From positions 1 through 5,825 of the forward strand of contig JAUWGD010000110.1 of NCBI GenBank assembly GCA_030606585.1: DNA of 5,825 nucleotides, read 5' to 3'. Below the pieces are notes generated by a model, which did no database searches, was not told the DNA's origin, and was given only the letters and a program-made list of their open reading frames with translations. Origin of the DNA: Dehalococcoidales bacterium. GTDB taxonomy: Bacteria; Chloroflexota; Dehalococcoidia; Dehalococcoidales; RBG-16-60-22. A program made the position numbers and the translations under genes. Positions 5,463-5,825 of this stretch are shown one piece after another. Numbering within the stretch: the first letter of the stretch is position 1; the number at the start of each line of letters is the position of its first letter.

Positions 5463-5825
5463 ATGGATAAAGAGACATCGGTAAACAGGCTGAGGCCGTA
5501 CCAGCGGGAGGTGGCGGCGGCGGTTCTGGAGAGCGTGTTCGGGGGGAAGGGTCTTACCTTCTCGGTGGAAATCGCGCGGCAGGGGGGCAAGAACGAGCTC
5601 TCGGCGCAGCTAGAACTATTATTGCTCACTCTCAACATGGGGGAGTCGAAAAACCTGATAAAATGCTCGCCGACATTCAAGCCGCAGTCGGTAATCTCCA
5701 TGCGGCGACTCAAGGACAGGCTCAACGACACGGGGTTCAGAAAGATATGGAAATCGGAACTCGGCTACATGGTCAGGCTCGGTGACGCCCGGGCGATATT
5801 CCTCTCGGCGGAGGAAACCGCCAAC
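5463..5825 (+). CDS. Phage terminase large subunit-like ATPase, N-terminal part, cut by window edge
   Basis: The first 121 residues of a protein that continues past the window. An N-terminal LRPYQREVAAAVL (10-22) is followed by VEIARQGGKNELSA (35-48), a Walker A-like R-Q-x-G-K-N loop of the form used by many terminase large subunits, with Lys43 as the predicted phosphate-binding residue. The segment NLIKCSPTFKPQSVISMRRL (64-83) resembles the strand plus helix after Walker A in TerL ATPases, and the visible part ends at LSAEETAN, just before where Walker B would be expected. TerL powers DNA translocation into the prohead and its C-terminal nuclease cuts the genome; neither Walker B nor the nuclease is visible here. 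The ATG at 5463 has GGAGG (5448-5452) 10 nt upstream. An SF2-type helicase would usually show GxGKT, so terminase is favoured. Intactness of the gene cannot be judged. Confidence 0.8.
   Translation, partial: MDKETSVNRLRPYQREVAAAVLESVFGGKGLTFSVEIARQGGKNELSAQLELLLLTLNMGESKNLIKCSPTFKPQSVISMRRLKDRLNDTGFRKIWKSELGYMVRLGDARAIFLSAEETAN

Noticed and set aside
5275..5731. Minus-strand open frames of 67 and 106 codons over the repeat cluster and TerL-like gene
   Set aside because: The first contains the CHCEHSEAI and LPLRER translation artefacts of dispersed repeats; the second is antisense to the TerL-like reading frame.

Overview
The window reads as ordinary bacterial chromosome over roughly its first 4.7 kb, followed by the start of a phage-type packaging module that runs off the right edge. 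The bacterial assignment rests on a class A RNase P RNA, Shine-Dalgarno-led genes and a zinc-ribbon/RNase HI gene pair. The gene content and the style of the intergenic repeats remind me of Chloroflexota, particularly Dehalococcoidia. That lineage call is inference and was not tested by any search.

Left part, minus strand (3188 down to 1). A well-formed sigma70-type promoter (3160-3188) sits at the right distance from the 5' end of the RNase P RNA gene rnpB (3153-2792). On the same strand follow a membrane-anchored S41/C-terminal processing protease with a PDZ domain (2731-1592), a MacroD-type macrodomain protein (1571-1005) and AroF-type DAHP synthase (963 to beyond base 1, about the last 15-20 residues missing). 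Spacings are about 60, 20 and 41 bp, so the protein genes look like one transcription unit, possibly fed by read-through from rnpB. Functions are mixed: tRNA 5' processing, envelope proteolysis, ADP-ribose chemistry and entry into the shikimate pathway.

Middle. Divergent from rnpB lies a small plus-strand gene (3343-3531) for an unrecognised protein with four spaced cysteines. It meets, tail to tail with only 3 bp between, a minus-strand pair: a coiled-coil/C4 zinc-ribbon protein (4649-3954) and RNase HI (3945-3535). The RNase HI gene appears to start at TTG, with its ribosome binding site overlapping the stop codon of the zinc-ribbon gene, which suggests translational coupling. The stretch 3189-3333 holds no gene; it contains a CGACGTCG palindrome (3223-3230) and a weak ACATTC/GAATGT inverted repeat.

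Right part, plus strand (about 4700-5825). A 50-codon ORF (4784-4936) overlaps out of frame with a 122-aa gene (4884-5252) of unproven function that may be a small terminase-like protein. A 210-bp non-coding stretch (5253-5462) made almost entirely of repeat-like inverted sequences follows. Then comes the N-terminal 121 residues of a protein with a terminase-large-subunit-like ATPase motif (5463-5825, open at the right edge). This is best read as the left end of a prophage, satellite or decayed phage remnant. No integrase, attachment site, tRNA gene or CRISPR array is visible. I do not see convincing evidence of a wholly new system; the least explained parts are the four-cysteine protein, the overlapping small ORF and the repeat cluster inside the packaging module.
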